Of a stretch of DNA of 23,196 nt, positions 1 through 6,769 are shown one piece after another (within the stretch, counting starts at the first letter, position 1; each line of letters opens with the position of its first letter). Location of the stretch: assembly GCA_026992595.1 (NCBI GenBank), contig JALWZW010000064.1, positions 8,923-32,118 of the forward strand, in the 5' to 3' direction. The translations under genes and the position numbers were made by a program. Origin of the DNA: Microcaldota archaeon. GTDB taxonomy: Archaea; Micrarchaeota; Micrarchaeia; Anstonellales; Bilamarchaeaceae. The notes under the pieces were generated by a model, which made no database searches, was not told where the DNA came from, and worked only from the letters and a program-made list of their open reading frames with translations.

Positions 1-62
1 TACCAATATTTATCTTTCCACCAAGGATTCATTTCCTCCAAAATCTTATAGAAACCTTCCAT
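1..62 (-). CDS. N-terminus of probable archaeal AAA-family ATPase (partial, runs off window)
   Basis: An ATG at 62 on the minus strand opens a frame that stays open to the window edge (about 20 residues). It reads MEGFYKILEEMNPWWKDKYW. An NPWW tetrapeptide near the N-terminus is, from memory, typical of archaeal AAA ATPases of the DUF4143 type, just before the Walker A segment. The ATG lies 6 nt after the stop of the ribbon-helix-helix gene, so the two are probably co-transcribed. A C-terminal remnant of the same broad family lies at 6198-6677. No catalytic motif is visible in so short a piece, so the family call rests on NPWW and context only. Confidence 0.45.
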   Translation of the reverse strand, partial: MEGFYKILEEMNPWWKDKYW

Positions 63-68
63 TTTTGT

Positions 69-305
69 TCACCTTCTCCCAATCCTGCGCAGCTCTTCCT
101 CTAATTTTTCCACTCTTGCAAACAAAACCCTAATCTTTTTGCTCAATATTGCAAGGGTCATTACATCTTGAGAGGAACTCTTTAATGATTGTAGTATAAG
201 TTTACGAATTAATTGGCTCCTTTTAACTCCTTCCTTTTTGGCCATTTGATCTATTTTTTCTACTACATCAGTAGGCAACCGTATGCAAATGGTTTTAGAT
301 GACAT
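69..305 (-). CDS. Ribbon-helix-helix (CopG/Arc-type) DNA-binding protein
   Basis: This 78-residue protein has an N-terminal ribbon-helix-helix: beta strand KTICIRLP (residues 4-11), helix VVEKIDQMAKKEG, turn, then helix RSQLIRKLILQSL. Residues 50-78 form a charged helix that could be a dimerising coiled coil. RHH proteins of this size are usually dimeric autorepressors, often antitoxins or plasmid/element regulators. It starts at an ATG 13 nt from a 19-bp palindrome that sits between the start codon and a TATA-like AT stretch on the minus strand, as expected for autoregulation. The next gene downstream is a probable ATPase rather than a small toxin, so I do not call it an antitoxin. Confident for the fold, not for the partner. 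Confidence 0.8.
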   Translation of the reverse strand: MSSKTICIRLPTDVVEKIDQMAKKEGVKRSQLIRKLILQSLKSSSQDVMTLAILSKKIRVLFARVEKLEEELRRIGRR

Positions 306-311
306 GATATT

Positions 312-420
312 ATTTTTGTATTACAAAAATTTAAATTTGATATACAAAATCCAAACTATAATACAAAATTGTATTACTGCGTATTACAAGACAGGAACAA
401 TTGTAATAATTAGTATTACA
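312..420. promoter_or_regulatory. Cluster of palindromic GTATTAC operator-like sites upstream of the RHH gene
   Basis: Three inverted repeats share the half-site TATTACAA/TTGTAATA or variants. ATTTTTGTATTACAAAAAT at 312-330 is a perfect palindrome around one central base. TAATACAAAATTGTATTA at 359-376 has perfect 8-bp arms and a 2-nt spacer. TATTACAA at 382-389 pairs with TTGTAATA at 401-408. The heptamer GTATTAC occurs four times (318, 371, 381, 413). The first site lies between the probable minus-strand TATA (about 331-338) and the RHH start codon, where binding would block transcription. RHH proteins bind short repeated half-sites cooperatively, so autoregulation is the natural reading; it is inferred. 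Confidence 0.6.
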
Positions 421-528
421 TTTGATTATTTTAAAGTTTAACCATAAAAGTGAATAAACCTAAAAACTTTTGGAGCGGCTCGTATTTTAAACCCACTAAA
501 GAAAAACCTACCAAAACCACCCCCAATC

Positions 529-560
529 AACCAAACTTAAATATTTATATAAGTTTGGTT
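529..560. promoter_or_regulatory. Perfect 11-bp inverted repeat around the TATA box of the AbiE-type operon
   Basis: AACCAAACTTA (529-539) is the exact reverse complement of TAAGTTTGGTT (550-560). The 10-nt spacer AATATTTATA is the only strong TATA-like sequence ahead of the ATG at 573. AbiEi antitoxins are known to autorepress by binding inverted repeats in their own promoter, so this is a good candidate operator for the protein encoded at 1202-1756. A TATA here would place the transcription start within a few bases of the ATG (leaderless). Confidence 0.65.
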
Positions 561-572
561 AATTAAACTAAT

Positions 573-1205
573 ATGAAAATTCCGTTGGAAAAGAGACTCA
601 AAAAGAAATTGCATGTGGAGGTTGGGTATTTGCAAGATGAAGTTATAGAGTTGCTCTATAGCATTTCGGAAGAGTTGATTATGCACGGAGATACTGCTAT
701 ATGGAGATGCTATAAAGGAAATGGGTTTTCTGAAGATTTGGATTTATACGGAAGGTTGGATGTAGAGCAATTTACTAAAAAGACAGAGGAGAGAGGATTA
801 AAAATAAATAAGATAAAAACCACAAACAATCTTATTTTCGCCAAACTATCAAACCAGAATGTAGAAATAAGAGTAGAGATAAACAAAAATGCTCCTAAAA
901 ATAAAACCATACAACCATATCAAAGAATGGATGGAAGCTTTATAGACATATATACCCTCTCCCCAGATGCGCTGATTATGGAAAAAATCAGCGCCTATCA
1001 ATCTAGGAGATTTATCAGAGACCTCTACGATAGTTACCACTTAGCAAAAAGTTATGAAATCGCCCCCACCACAAAGATTAAACTGAAGGAGTTTTTGGAT
1101 AACATAAAGCCACCAACAGACGAAAAAATACTAAAAGCCCTCATTTATAGCGGTATTCCACCTACCTTTAAATCAATGGTCACCTACCTGAGGTCCATAA
1201 CATGA
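573..1205 (+). CDS. AbiEii-like nucleotidyltransferase toxin
   Basis: This 210-residue protein matches the AbiEii/AbiGii nucleotidyltransferase family. Motif I is HGDTAIWR (38-45), followed by SEDLDLYG (53-60), which carries the paired acidic residues that bind metal. A later EKISAYQSRR segment (137-146) and RDLYD (149-153) are the other conserved signatures. Such toxins transfer nucleotides to tRNA or other RNA and are neutralised by AbiEi-type partners. The usual Gly-Gly of motif I is Gly-Asp here, so activity is not certain. Its stop overlaps the start of the AbiEi-like gene by 4 nt (ATGA). In classical AbiE operons the antitoxin comes first; here the order is reversed. The start is an ATG about 22 nt after a TATA box, suggesting a leaderless message. 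Confidence 0.85.
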   Translation: MKIPLEKRLKKKLHVEVGYLQDEVIELLYSISEELIMHGDTAIWRCYKGNGFSEDLDLYGRLDVEQFTKKTEERGLKINKIKTTNNLIFAKLSNQNVEIRVEINKNAPKNKTIQPYQRMDGSFIDIYTLSPDALIMEKISAYQSRRFIRDLYDSYHLAKSYEIAPTTKIKLKEFLDNIKPPTDEKILKALIYSGIPPTFKSMVTYLRSIT

Positions 1206-1756
1206 AAATCTTAAAAATTATTAGAGAAAGATTCTCAAAAAAACCAACATTTTCCATACATGAAGTAAAAAAATACACTAAAAATGCAAACACTTTGCTA
1301 AACTACCTGCTCCAAAAAGGAGAGATAGCGAGAATAACTAAAGGACACTACACATTCCATAAAGAAATCATGGTGGTGGGAAATGCATACTTCCCCTATT
1401 ATTACTGTCTTCATGAGGCGCTCTCGCTGTACGGCCTTACCGAGCAAGAGACCAACCCCATCATCATTACGCCAAGAAAAGTGAGAACAGGCATAAGGAC
1501 CTTTCTGGGAAGGAACTATATTGTAAAGAGAATTAAACGCGAAATGTTCTTTGGATATACAACTCTCCAATATTATGATTTTTATATATACATTTCAGAT
1601 TATGAGAAAACGCTTATTGATTTCTTCTACTTCCGCGAACCTCTGAAAGAAGCAGAACTCAAAAGATTGCTCCATGTTGTTGATAGAAGCAAAATAAAAG
1701 AATACTTAAAGAGATGTCCGGCGTGGCTGGCAAAGAAAATCCAGAAAATAATTTAA
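1202..1756 (+). CDS. AbiEi-like antitoxin / transcriptional regulator
   Basis: This 184-residue protein has an N-terminal winged helix (about 1-55, ending RITKGHYTF) and the AbiEi C-terminal domain: YYYCLHEALSLYGLTEQ (about 66-82), a basic mid-section, and YEKTLIDFFYFR near residues 134-145, which corresponds to the conserved EK-hh-D motif of the family. In this family the N-terminal domain binds operator DNA and the C-terminal domain counters the toxin without stable binding (type IV systems). Translation is coupled to the upstream toxin by a 4-nt overlap, so the pair forms one operon under the inverted-repeat promoter at 529-560. Downstream, 24 nt separate it from the convergent M20 gene. 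Confidence 0.8.
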   Translation: MKILKIIRERFSKKPTFSIHEVKKYTKNANTLLNYLLQKGEIARITKGHYTFHKEIMVVGNAYFPYYYCLHEALSLYGLTEQETNPIIITPRKVRTGIRTFLGRNYIVKRIKREMFFGYTTLQYYDFYIYISDYEKTLIDFFYFREPLKEAELKRLLHVVDRSKIKEYLKRCPAWLAKKIQKII

Positions 1757-1780
1757 AAGCGCCTCTGCTAAAAAGGAGCG

Positions 1781-2833
1781 CTAAACATACCGCTCATAAG
1801 CCCTTACTAAAACCTCTTTCAACGCTTTCAATTCGCTTAAAGAGACGCACTCGTCCTTCGCATGCATGTTGCGGATGGAGGGACCTATTTCAGCAACACC
1901 GCAATAGGGAGCGAAAAACACCGCATCACTGCTTCCACCTTCGCAGGTTAAAAGCGCTTTTTCACCATGCACATCTTCAAAAGCGTTCTGAAGAGCGGCC
2001 TCTAAGCGCTTATCGTTGTTAAGATAGTAATCGCAAACAATGCTAAATTCAGCGCGCGCTCCTTTCAAGCGCCCAAGCACCTTCTTAAAAATCCGCTTAA
2101 CCTTTTCCGCATCCCAAACTTCATTAAAGCGGCAGTCAAAGGTAAAGCGAAGGAGGGAGGGGATTACATTACGCGCGAGATTAGGAGTTTCAACAATGGT
2201 GGGGGTGACAGTGGTGGGCGGCAAGTTAGAATTAGGAGCGTTGGAAAAGCTGCTCTCTACCTCTTCCAATAGCGCTTTATAAAGCAGGATAGGGTTTGGA
2301 GCAGAAGAGGGGCGGGAAGCATGTCCTCCTTTGCTTTCTATCCATCCTTCAATCTCCATCACCCCTCGCGCCCCTACTTTTATCTTCTTCCCGCACCCGC
2401 TGACAGGTTCGGTGAAAACCACTGCTTTAGGCAGAAGGGAGCGCTTCTTCAGGAAATTAACAACAGGAAACGCGCCTTTATAGCCCCCTTTCTCCTCATC
2501 GCCCACCACAATTAGCAAGGCGTCATCCAATTCTTTAAACGCCTCTACCGCTGCAGCCAACCCCCCTTTCATATCACAAGCGCCCCTTGCATAAATAAGG
2601 TCTCCCTCTCTACGCGGTTTAAAAGCATTGTCCCAGCCGCCCGCAGGCACCACATCGTAATGCCCGCACAGCCCAAAAGCACCGCGACCCTTTTTAAACA
2701 CCGCGTTAACCACTCCGTCGCACTCCACAACAAATTCTTCTGCGCCCACTTCCTCGCGAATAAGCGCCACCACCTTTTCGCCATTGCGCGAATCCACAGT
2801 ATCTATTTCAAGAAGCTTTTGTAAGAGGTTCAT
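1781..2833 (-). CDS. M20-family metallo-deacylase/peptidase (DapE/ArgE-like)
   Basis: This 350-residue cytosolic enzyme has the full set of M20 di-zinc residues: H58 and D60 in GHYDVVPAG, the bridging D87 in ARGACDMKGG, the catalytic E113-E114 pair in GDEEKGG, E142 in FTEP, H171 in KGGHASRPS, and H324 in NMHAKDE. The dimerisation (lid) domain runs from about 160 to 270. The family removes acyl groups from amino acids (succinyl-diaminopimelate, acetyl-ornithine, acetyl-lysine) or acts as an aminopeptidase, and motif reading alone cannot choose the substrate. Length is close to normal for DapE-type enzymes. It is divergent from lipA (53 nt between starts) and convergent with the AbiEi-like gene. 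Confidence 0.85.
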   Translation of the reverse strand: MNLLQKLLEIDTVDSRNGEKVVALIREEVGAEEFVVECDGVVNAVFKKGRGAFGLCGHYDVVPAGGWDNAFKPRREGDLIYARGACDMKGGLAAAVEAFKELDDALLIVVGDEEKGGYKGAFPVVNFLKKRSLLPKAVVFTEPVSGCGKKIKVGARGVMEIEGWIESKGGHASRPSSAPNPILLYKALLEEVESSFSNAPNSNLPPTTVTPTIVETPNLARNVIPSLLRFTFDCRFNEVWDAEKVKRIFKKVLGRLKGARAEFSIVCDYYLNNDKRLEAALQNAFEDVHGEKALLTCEGGSSDAVFFAPYCGVAEIGPSIRNMHAKDECVSLSELKALKEVLVRAYERYV

Positions 2834-2886
2834 AACACACCCTTAAACAAAATGATTTTAAAAATAAAAAGATAAATCAACACACA

Positions 2887-3777
2887 ATGCCCATACTGAT
2901 AAAAAAACAACCCCTCCCGCAGTGGGTGAGGGTTAGGTATAGGTATAATGAGAATAGGAGAAGCATAGAGGAGATTATTGCGCGAGAAGGGCTGCACACT
3001 GTGTGTCAAAGCGCTCATTGCCCTAACCTTTCTGAATGCTGGGCAGAAGGGCATGCAACATTTATGATAATGGGGGATATATGCACGCGCGGCTGCAGAT
3101 TTTGCGCAGTTAAAACCGCTAAAAATCCCCCGCCGCTCAATCCAGAAGAACCCAGAGCGCTTGCCCGCGCAATAAGCAACCTTAACCTCTCTTATGTAGT
3201 AATAACCTCAGTAGATAGAGACGATTTAGAAGACGGAGGCGCCAAACATTATGCGCGCTGCATAAGAGAGGTGAAAAAAACAGGTGTAATAATAGAAGTG
3301 CTAATACCTGATTTTAGCGCAAAGGAAGAGGCGCTTGAAGAGATTGCAAAAGCAGAACCGCATGTAGTAGCGCATAATTTAGAAACAGTGGAACGCCTCA
3401 CCGCAAAAGTGAGAGATAGGCGCGCTTCATACTCCCAATCCCTCCATGTTCTTAAAAGAATAAAAGAACTTAACCCAAAAATCATCACAAAAACAGGAAT
3501 TATGGTGGGGCTGGGGGAAAGGGAAGAAGAGGTTAAACAAGCGATGGAAGATGCGCTAAAAGCAGGGGTAGAGATATTTACAATAGGCCAATATTTAAGG
3601 CCATCACCTTTACATCTCCCAGTAGAAGAATTTGTAACATTAGAAAAATTTGAAAAATATAAAAAAGAAGGGGAAAGGTTAGGATTGGTGGTAAGCGCAG
3701 GTCCTTTGGTTAGAAGTTCTTATAAAGCGTTGGAAAGCTATAAAAGGTGCATGGGAGGAGGGGTGGGCAAAGATTAG
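2887..3777 (+). CDS. lipA: Lipoyl synthase
   Basis: This radical-SAM enzyme inserts two sulfurs into octanoyl groups on lipoyl-domain proteins. Both cluster motifs are present: the auxiliary cluster CX4CX5C at C40, C45, C51 and the radical-SAM CX3CX2C at C66, C70, C73 (CTRGCRFC). The C-terminal RSSY motif (276-279), whose serine ligates the auxiliary cluster, is intact. The 296-residue length is normal. The ATG at 2887 is followed directly by the usual N-terminal KKPxW-like segment (KKQPLPQWVR). No lipoyl-domain acceptor or octanoyltransferase gene is in this window, so its substrate is not shown. Its 3' end converges on the winged-helix gene, 34 nt away. Confidence 0.95.
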   Translation: MPILIKKQPLPQWVRVRYRYNENRRSIEEIIAREGLHTVCQSAHCPNLSECWAEGHATFMIMGDICTRGCRFCAVKTAKNPPPLNPEEPRALARAISNLNLSYVVITSVDRDDLEDGGAKHYARCIREVKKTGVIIEVLIPDFSAKEEALEEIAKAEPHVVAHNLETVERLTAKVRDRRASYSQSLHVLKRIKELNPKIITKTGIMVGLGEREEEVKQAMEDALKAGVEIFTIGQYLRPSPLHLPVEEFVTLEKFEKYKKEGERLGLVVSAGPLVRSSYKALESYKRCMGGGVGKD

Positions 3778-3811
3778 AAGGAGAAACGAGGCGGGAGGTT
3801 TGACCCACCCC

Positions 3812-4225
3812 TCAGGCCTTGCCGAGCAAGAAGTATACCTTTCTTCCAACCTGCTTTTTTTGAAGCAAGCCCTGTGCATAAAGGCGGTTGAGGCGGGATG
3901 AAGCAGCATTTCGCCCTTTATACTTAAACGCTTTTTGCACATCCTGCGCAGTGACAGGGCCATGACTTTTTACAAAATCCAAGATTTGCTGGTCCACCTC
4001 AGGCAAAAGCACCTCTTGCTTAGGAGCGCTTCCCTGAGCCACTTTCCTTTCTAACGCTTCCAACCGCACCAAAAGGTTTTTCAATATGCGGTTGGTATTC
4101 TCTCGCTCTTCCAAGAGCTTATAAACCATCTCTCCCAAAATCACCGGATCCCTGAACTTCTCTAAATTCTCTTCTAAGTCATTGGCAATCTCATTCATCA
4201 AAGCGCTTTTATTTTTTCCCTTCAT
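3812..4225 (-). CDS. Winged-helix transcriptional regulator with N-terminal helical region
   Basis: The first ~70 residues are helical and charged (coiled-coil-like, IANDLEENLEKF then LLEERENTNRILKNLLVRLE). A C-terminal winged helix follows: helix DQQILDFVKSHG, TAQDVQKAFKYKG, recognition helix AASSRLNRLYAQGLL, and wing KKQVGRKVYFL. I prefer the ATG at 4225; a GTG 9 nt upstream at 4234 is the longer alternative. It is divergent from the 4309 gene, with which it shares an AT-rich promoter region carrying two inverted repeats, so it may control itself and the PIN/XPF operon. The regulon is unknown. Confidence 0.7.
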   Translation of the reverse strand: MKGKNKSALMNEIANDLEENLEKFRDPVILGEMVYKLLEERENTNRILKNLLVRLEALERKVAQGSAPKQEVLLPEVDQQILDFVKSHGPVTAQDVQKAFKYKGRNAASSRLNRLYAQGLLQKKQVGRKVYFLLGKA

Positions 4226-4237
4226 TATTATCACAAC

Positions 4238-4290
4238 GTTGCGCTATTGTCACGCAACTGTCATGATATTATCATGATAAATATTTAATA
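4238..4290. promoter_or_regulatory. Divergent promoter with two inverted repeats
   Basis: GTTGCG (4238-4243) and CGCAAC (4253-4258) form an inverted repeat with a 9-nt spacer. TCATGATATTATCATGA at 4261-4277 is a perfect palindrome around one central base. An AT-rich segment just to the right (ATAAATATTTAATA, about 4277-4290) can serve as a TATA box in either direction. The sites lie between the start codons of a winged-helix regulator and the 4309 operon, so they are good candidate operators for that regulator. Confidence 0.5.
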
Positions 4291-4308
4291 CTTTCGGTCG
4301 GTGAGGGA

Positions 4309-4851
4309 ATGAACCTCGTAAAAATCTACGCAGTCCAAATACTTCGCGCCTTTCGCAGCAGGAACGCGCGGAGGATGAGAAGGATAAATGACCATGTGCT
4401 GAGAGACGCGGTAATCTACCCCGCCCCCCCCAATATAAAGTTAGCAGTAATAACCTACATCTTCTCAAAAATACTCGCCAAGCCGCGCTTTCTAAAAAGA
4501 GAGTGTCTCCCCTGTTTAAAAAATATAGAAGCGCTTTTAAATAAACTTATAAGAGCAAGAAGGAGCGAAGAGGAGGCGCAGGAGATTTTAGGGCTTATAG
4601 AAAGGGAAATAGAGGAGATAGAGAAAAAAGACCCGCGCTTTCTTAACAACTTGCTAATAAAAGGCCGCTTAAAAACGGCAGCAACCCTTTATGCGCAGGG
4701 AATAAGCGCTGGCGCAGCTGCCGAACTGGTAGGGGTGGATAAGCAAGAGGTGCTGGAATATGCAGGCCAGACGCTCATGGCAGACCGCATGAAAGAGGCA
4801 AAGCCCATCGCAAAAAGAATGGCGCAATTAAGAGCGTTTTTAGAGGGATAG
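4309..4851 (+). CDS. Uncharacterised helical protein with UPF0175-like HTH segment, paired with PIN protein
   Basis: I do not recognise this 180-residue protein as a named family. The N-terminus is basic (RAFRSRNARRMRR, 13-25). A CxxC (66-69) lies in the middle, followed by a long charged helical region (80-108). The C-terminal part has a helix-turn-helix-like segment (about 125-157, with SAGAAAELVGVDKQEVLEYA) that resembles the AAELxGV motif of UPF0175-type antitoxins. One nucleotide separates its TAG from the ATG of the PIN-domain gene, and that gene overlaps an XPF nuclease gene. The pair looks like an antitoxin/PIN-toxin layout, but a housekeeping RNA or DNA repair role is equally possible. 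Confidence 0.65.
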   Translation: MNLVKIYAVQILRAFRSRNARRMRRINDHVLRDAVIYPAPPNIKLAVITYIFSKILAKPRFLKRECLPCLKNIEALLNKLIRARRSEEEAQEILGLIEREIEEIEKKDPRFLNNLLIKGRLKTAATLYAQGISAGAAAELVGVDKQEVLEYAGQTLMADRMKEAKPIAKRMAQLRAFLEG

Positions 4852-4852
4852 G

Positions 4853-5542
4853 ATGAAGGAAAGGTATATGTTGGCAGATGCAGGGGTGCTTATTTCTTTA
4901 ACCAGCTCCTGCTTAGAATCTGTGCTGAGGTTTCTTCATGAGAGAACAGGCCTCACACTCATAATACCTCCTTCTGTAGAGAGAGAAGCGGTAAAAAGGC
5001 CGATAGAGCGTCAAGTAAAAAAATACCTGTTTTCAGCGCTGAGGATCAAAAACCACATAGAGGATGGAATCATAAAGGTGGTGGAGGACGGGCTGGAAGA
5101 AGAGGCAAAGCGCATAATGGATTTGGCAAACAAGATGTATTATATAAGAGGAAGGCCGCTCAAACTTATCCAATACGGCGAAAGCGAGATGGTAGCGCTT
5201 GCGCGCAGGTTGGATATAAAATATGTTGCAATAGACGAGCGCACCATGCGCCTTCTCATAGAAAACCCGCAGGCGCTAAAAAGCCATATAGAAGAAGAAT
5301 TTAGAGTAAATGTTATGACCAACAAAAAGAACTATGATGAACTTAGCGAATTGCTGCGAGGAATGGAGGTGTTTAGGTCCAGCGAATTTGTTATGGTTGC
5401 CTATGAATTGGGCTATTTTGAAAGATTTCACCAACTCAAAGAAAGCGCATTCCTTTCAGCGCTTTATAAAGTTAAATATGCAGGTTGCGCCATAAGTTTT
5501 GAAGAAATAGACGCATATATGAGGGGTAGCGGGTGGAGGTAG
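4853..5542 (+). CDS. PIN-domain protein (probable ribonuclease)
   Basis: This 229-residue protein carries PIN-type acidic residues in order: D9 in LADAGVLISL, E43/E45 in PPSVEREA, E110 in YGESEMVALARR, and D128-E129 in VAIDERTMRLL. PIN domains are Mg-dependent RNA nucleases found in VapC toxins and in RNA-processing proteins. The PIN core fills about residues 5-140, followed by an unassigned helical C-terminal extension of about 90 residues, longer than most VapC proteins. It starts 1 nt after the upstream gene's stop and overlaps the XPF-type gene by 10 nt, so all three are translationally linked. Confidence 0.75.
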   Translation: MKERYMLADAGVLISLTSSCLESVLRFLHERTGLTLIIPPSVEREAVKRPIERQVKKYLFSALRIKNHIEDGIIKVVEDGLEEEAKRIMDLANKMYYIRGRPLKLIQYGESEMVALARRLDIKYVAIDERTMRLLIENPQALKSHIEEEFRVNVMTNKKNYDELSELLRGMEVFRSSEFVMVAYELGYFERFHQLKESAFLSALYKVKYAGCAISFEEIDAYMRGSGWR

Positions 5543-6201
5543 AAATAGAAGTAAAAAAGCCGCTTATAATCGCAGATGTGAGGGAAAACAAAGAGGCGCT
5601 CAAATATTTAGAAGAGTTGGGAGCGGTAGTGAGGGTGAAGCAATTAGAAGTAGGGGATTTTCTCTGCTCCCAGCGTGTGGCGGTGGAGAGGAAGAGGTTT
5701 GCTGATTTTGAAAATTCCATCATTGACGGGCGGCTTTTTAAGCAGTTAAAAGCGCTTTGTGAAAATTACGAGAGGCCGGTGGTGGTTGTGGAAGGGAAGG
5801 GAGAGGGGAGGATAAGCAGGGAAGCGCTTTTAGGGGCTTACGGAAGTATAATTGCAGATTATGGCGCCTCGCTTTTGTTTACTCAAGATATAAAGGAAAC
5901 ATTGGAGATAGTTTACGGGATTGCAAAGCATGAACAATGCGCAAAAAAACAGCCCTTGCGGGTATTTGCACGCAAAAAAGCGCTCACCCCTTCCCAGCAG
6001 ATAAGAGGGATAGTGGAAAGCTTTCCTCTAATAGGTCCAAAAACAGCTCAACAGATTATGCTACATTTCGGGACTTTGGGAAATCTCTTTTCAGCCAGTG
6101 AAAAAGAGATAGCAGGGGTACGAGGAGTGGGGAAAAAGAGGGCAAAATTACTGGTCCGCCTTCTTAAGTACGGGTATAAAAAGGAGGAAGATGAAATTTA
6201 G
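5533..6201 (+). CDS. XPF/Mus81-family structure-specific endonuclease (ERCC4 nuclease + HhH2)
   Basis: The ERCC4 nuclease domain (10-135) has D15, G41-D42, and the core signature E52-R53-K54 with D58, S62 and DGRLF (65-69), so the catalytic residues are intact. A tandem helix-hairpin-helix domain follows (about 153-215, with PLIGPKTAQQI and GVRGVGKKRAKLL). These enzymes cut 3'-flap and fork DNA in repair and replication restart. At 222 residues it lacks a helicase domain, like the short crenarchaeal XPF and unlike euryarchaeal Hef; I see no clear PCNA-binding tail. It starts at GTG inside the PIN gene. Its stop codon lies in the first copy of the 23-bp repeat at 6194-6216. Confidence 0.9.
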   Translation: MEVEIEVKKPLIIADVRENKEALKYLEELGAVVRVKQLEVGDFLCSQRVAVERKRFADFENSIIDGRLFKQLKALCENYERPVVVVEGKGEGRISREALLGAYGSIIADYGASLLFTQDIKETLEIVYGIAKHEQCAKKQPLRVFARKKALTPSQQIRGIVESFPLIGPKTAQQIMLHFGTLGNLFSASEKEIAGVRGVGKKRAKLLVRLLKYGYKKEEDEI

Positions 6202-6216
6202 TCAATATTTTGACTA
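6194..6216. repeat. Left copy of identical 23-bp repeat with palindromic core
   Basis: Identical to 6691-6713. The core TAGTCAATATTTTGACTA is an inverted repeat (7-bp arms, 4-nt centre). It contains the TAG stop of the XPF gene and, on the minus strand, the last codons and stop of the ATPase remnant. Confidence 0.85.
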
Positions 6217-6677
6217 TATTTTAAAAAGCCAAAAAGATAGAGAGGGTAGCGTGCATCATAAGAATCCACCACATTAATACCACCCTTCCCCCTCCCATGC
6301 TTTCCCACCTCAAACAAGAGAACTTTGCCCCTATATTTTATCTGAAAGTCAGGAGATTTGAATTGGTGAGAAGGGTAGCCGATGGGCCCTAAAAAGGAAA
6401 GGTGGTGCTGGAAAACCTCTTCTCTATAAGCGCCCATATTTTCACCCTCTCCTAAAGAATGAAGGACCGCATGCCTCAAAGAAGGATGGGAAAAGTAAAA
6501 CTTTACCCGCTTCCTTATCTGAACGCTCGGTACAGAAGTAAAAACAGAAAGCGGGGCAAGCAGGTCCGCTTCCACTAATGCCTCCAACATCTCATAAACA
6601 CTACCCTTAGAAATAGTCAAAAAATTGGAAATAGAATCATAGCTTACAGTTCCCGGGGATTGAAGGTTAAATATCAC
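6198..6677 (-). pseudogene. C-terminal remnant of an archaeal AAA/DUF4143-type ATPase
   Basis: The 159-residue frame matches only the C-terminal part of the archaeal ATPase family: a winged helix (SYDSISNFLTISKGSVYEML, 12-31), then KFYFSHPSLRHAVL, GAYREEVFQHHL, and the restriction-like fold signature SPDFQIKYRGK...FEVGKHGRGK near the end. The whole AAA domain (Walker A and B), which normally fills the first ~250 residues, is missing. Upstream the frame stays open only to a TGA inside the right-hand 23-bp repeat, and downstream it stops in the left-hand repeat, so the fragment is bounded exactly by the repeats. It points against both neighbours. The GTG start at 6677 is only the longest choice. 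It is probably a non-functional relic, though a stand-alone domain protein cannot be excluded. Confidence 0.6.
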
Positions 6678-6690
6678 TGTTTCCCTTTTT

Positions 6691-6713
6691 AAATTTAGTC
6701 AATATTTTGACTA
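6691..6713. repeat. Right copy of identical 23-bp repeat with palindromic core
   Basis: Exact direct copy of 6194-6216, 497 bp away. It contributes a misleading in-frame TTG to the asnS frame at 6707 and a TGA that closes the ATPase remnant frame upstream. Confidence 0.85.
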
Positions 6714-6739
6714 AAAAACAGGCGCCCGCCAAACAACGC

Positions 6740-6748
6740 TTTAAAAAC
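6740..6748 (+). promoter_or_regulatory. Probable TATA box of asnS
   Basis: TTTAAAAAC lies about 22-30 nt before the preferred asnS ATG at 6770, the spacing expected for a leaderless archaeal transcript. It is outside the repeated segment. Confidence 0.45.
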
Positions 6749-6769
6749 AAAACCGAGAAATTAAGAATT

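Noticed and set aside
312..420. GTATTAC repeats considered as a CRISPR array
   Set aside because: Repeat units are only 7-8 bp, in mixed orientation, with irregular spacing; they read as operators.
5533..6201. XPF gene as a truncated Hef helicase-nuclease
   Set aside because: The upstream frame encodes a PIN protein with its own signature and no helicase motifs; a short stand-alone XPF is a known archaeal form.
6707..6769. TTG start at 6707 giving asnS 21 extra N-terminal residues
   Set aside because: The TTG lies in the 23-bp repeat, the extra residues are basic filler with no family similarity, and ATG 6770 is correctly placed after a TATA box.
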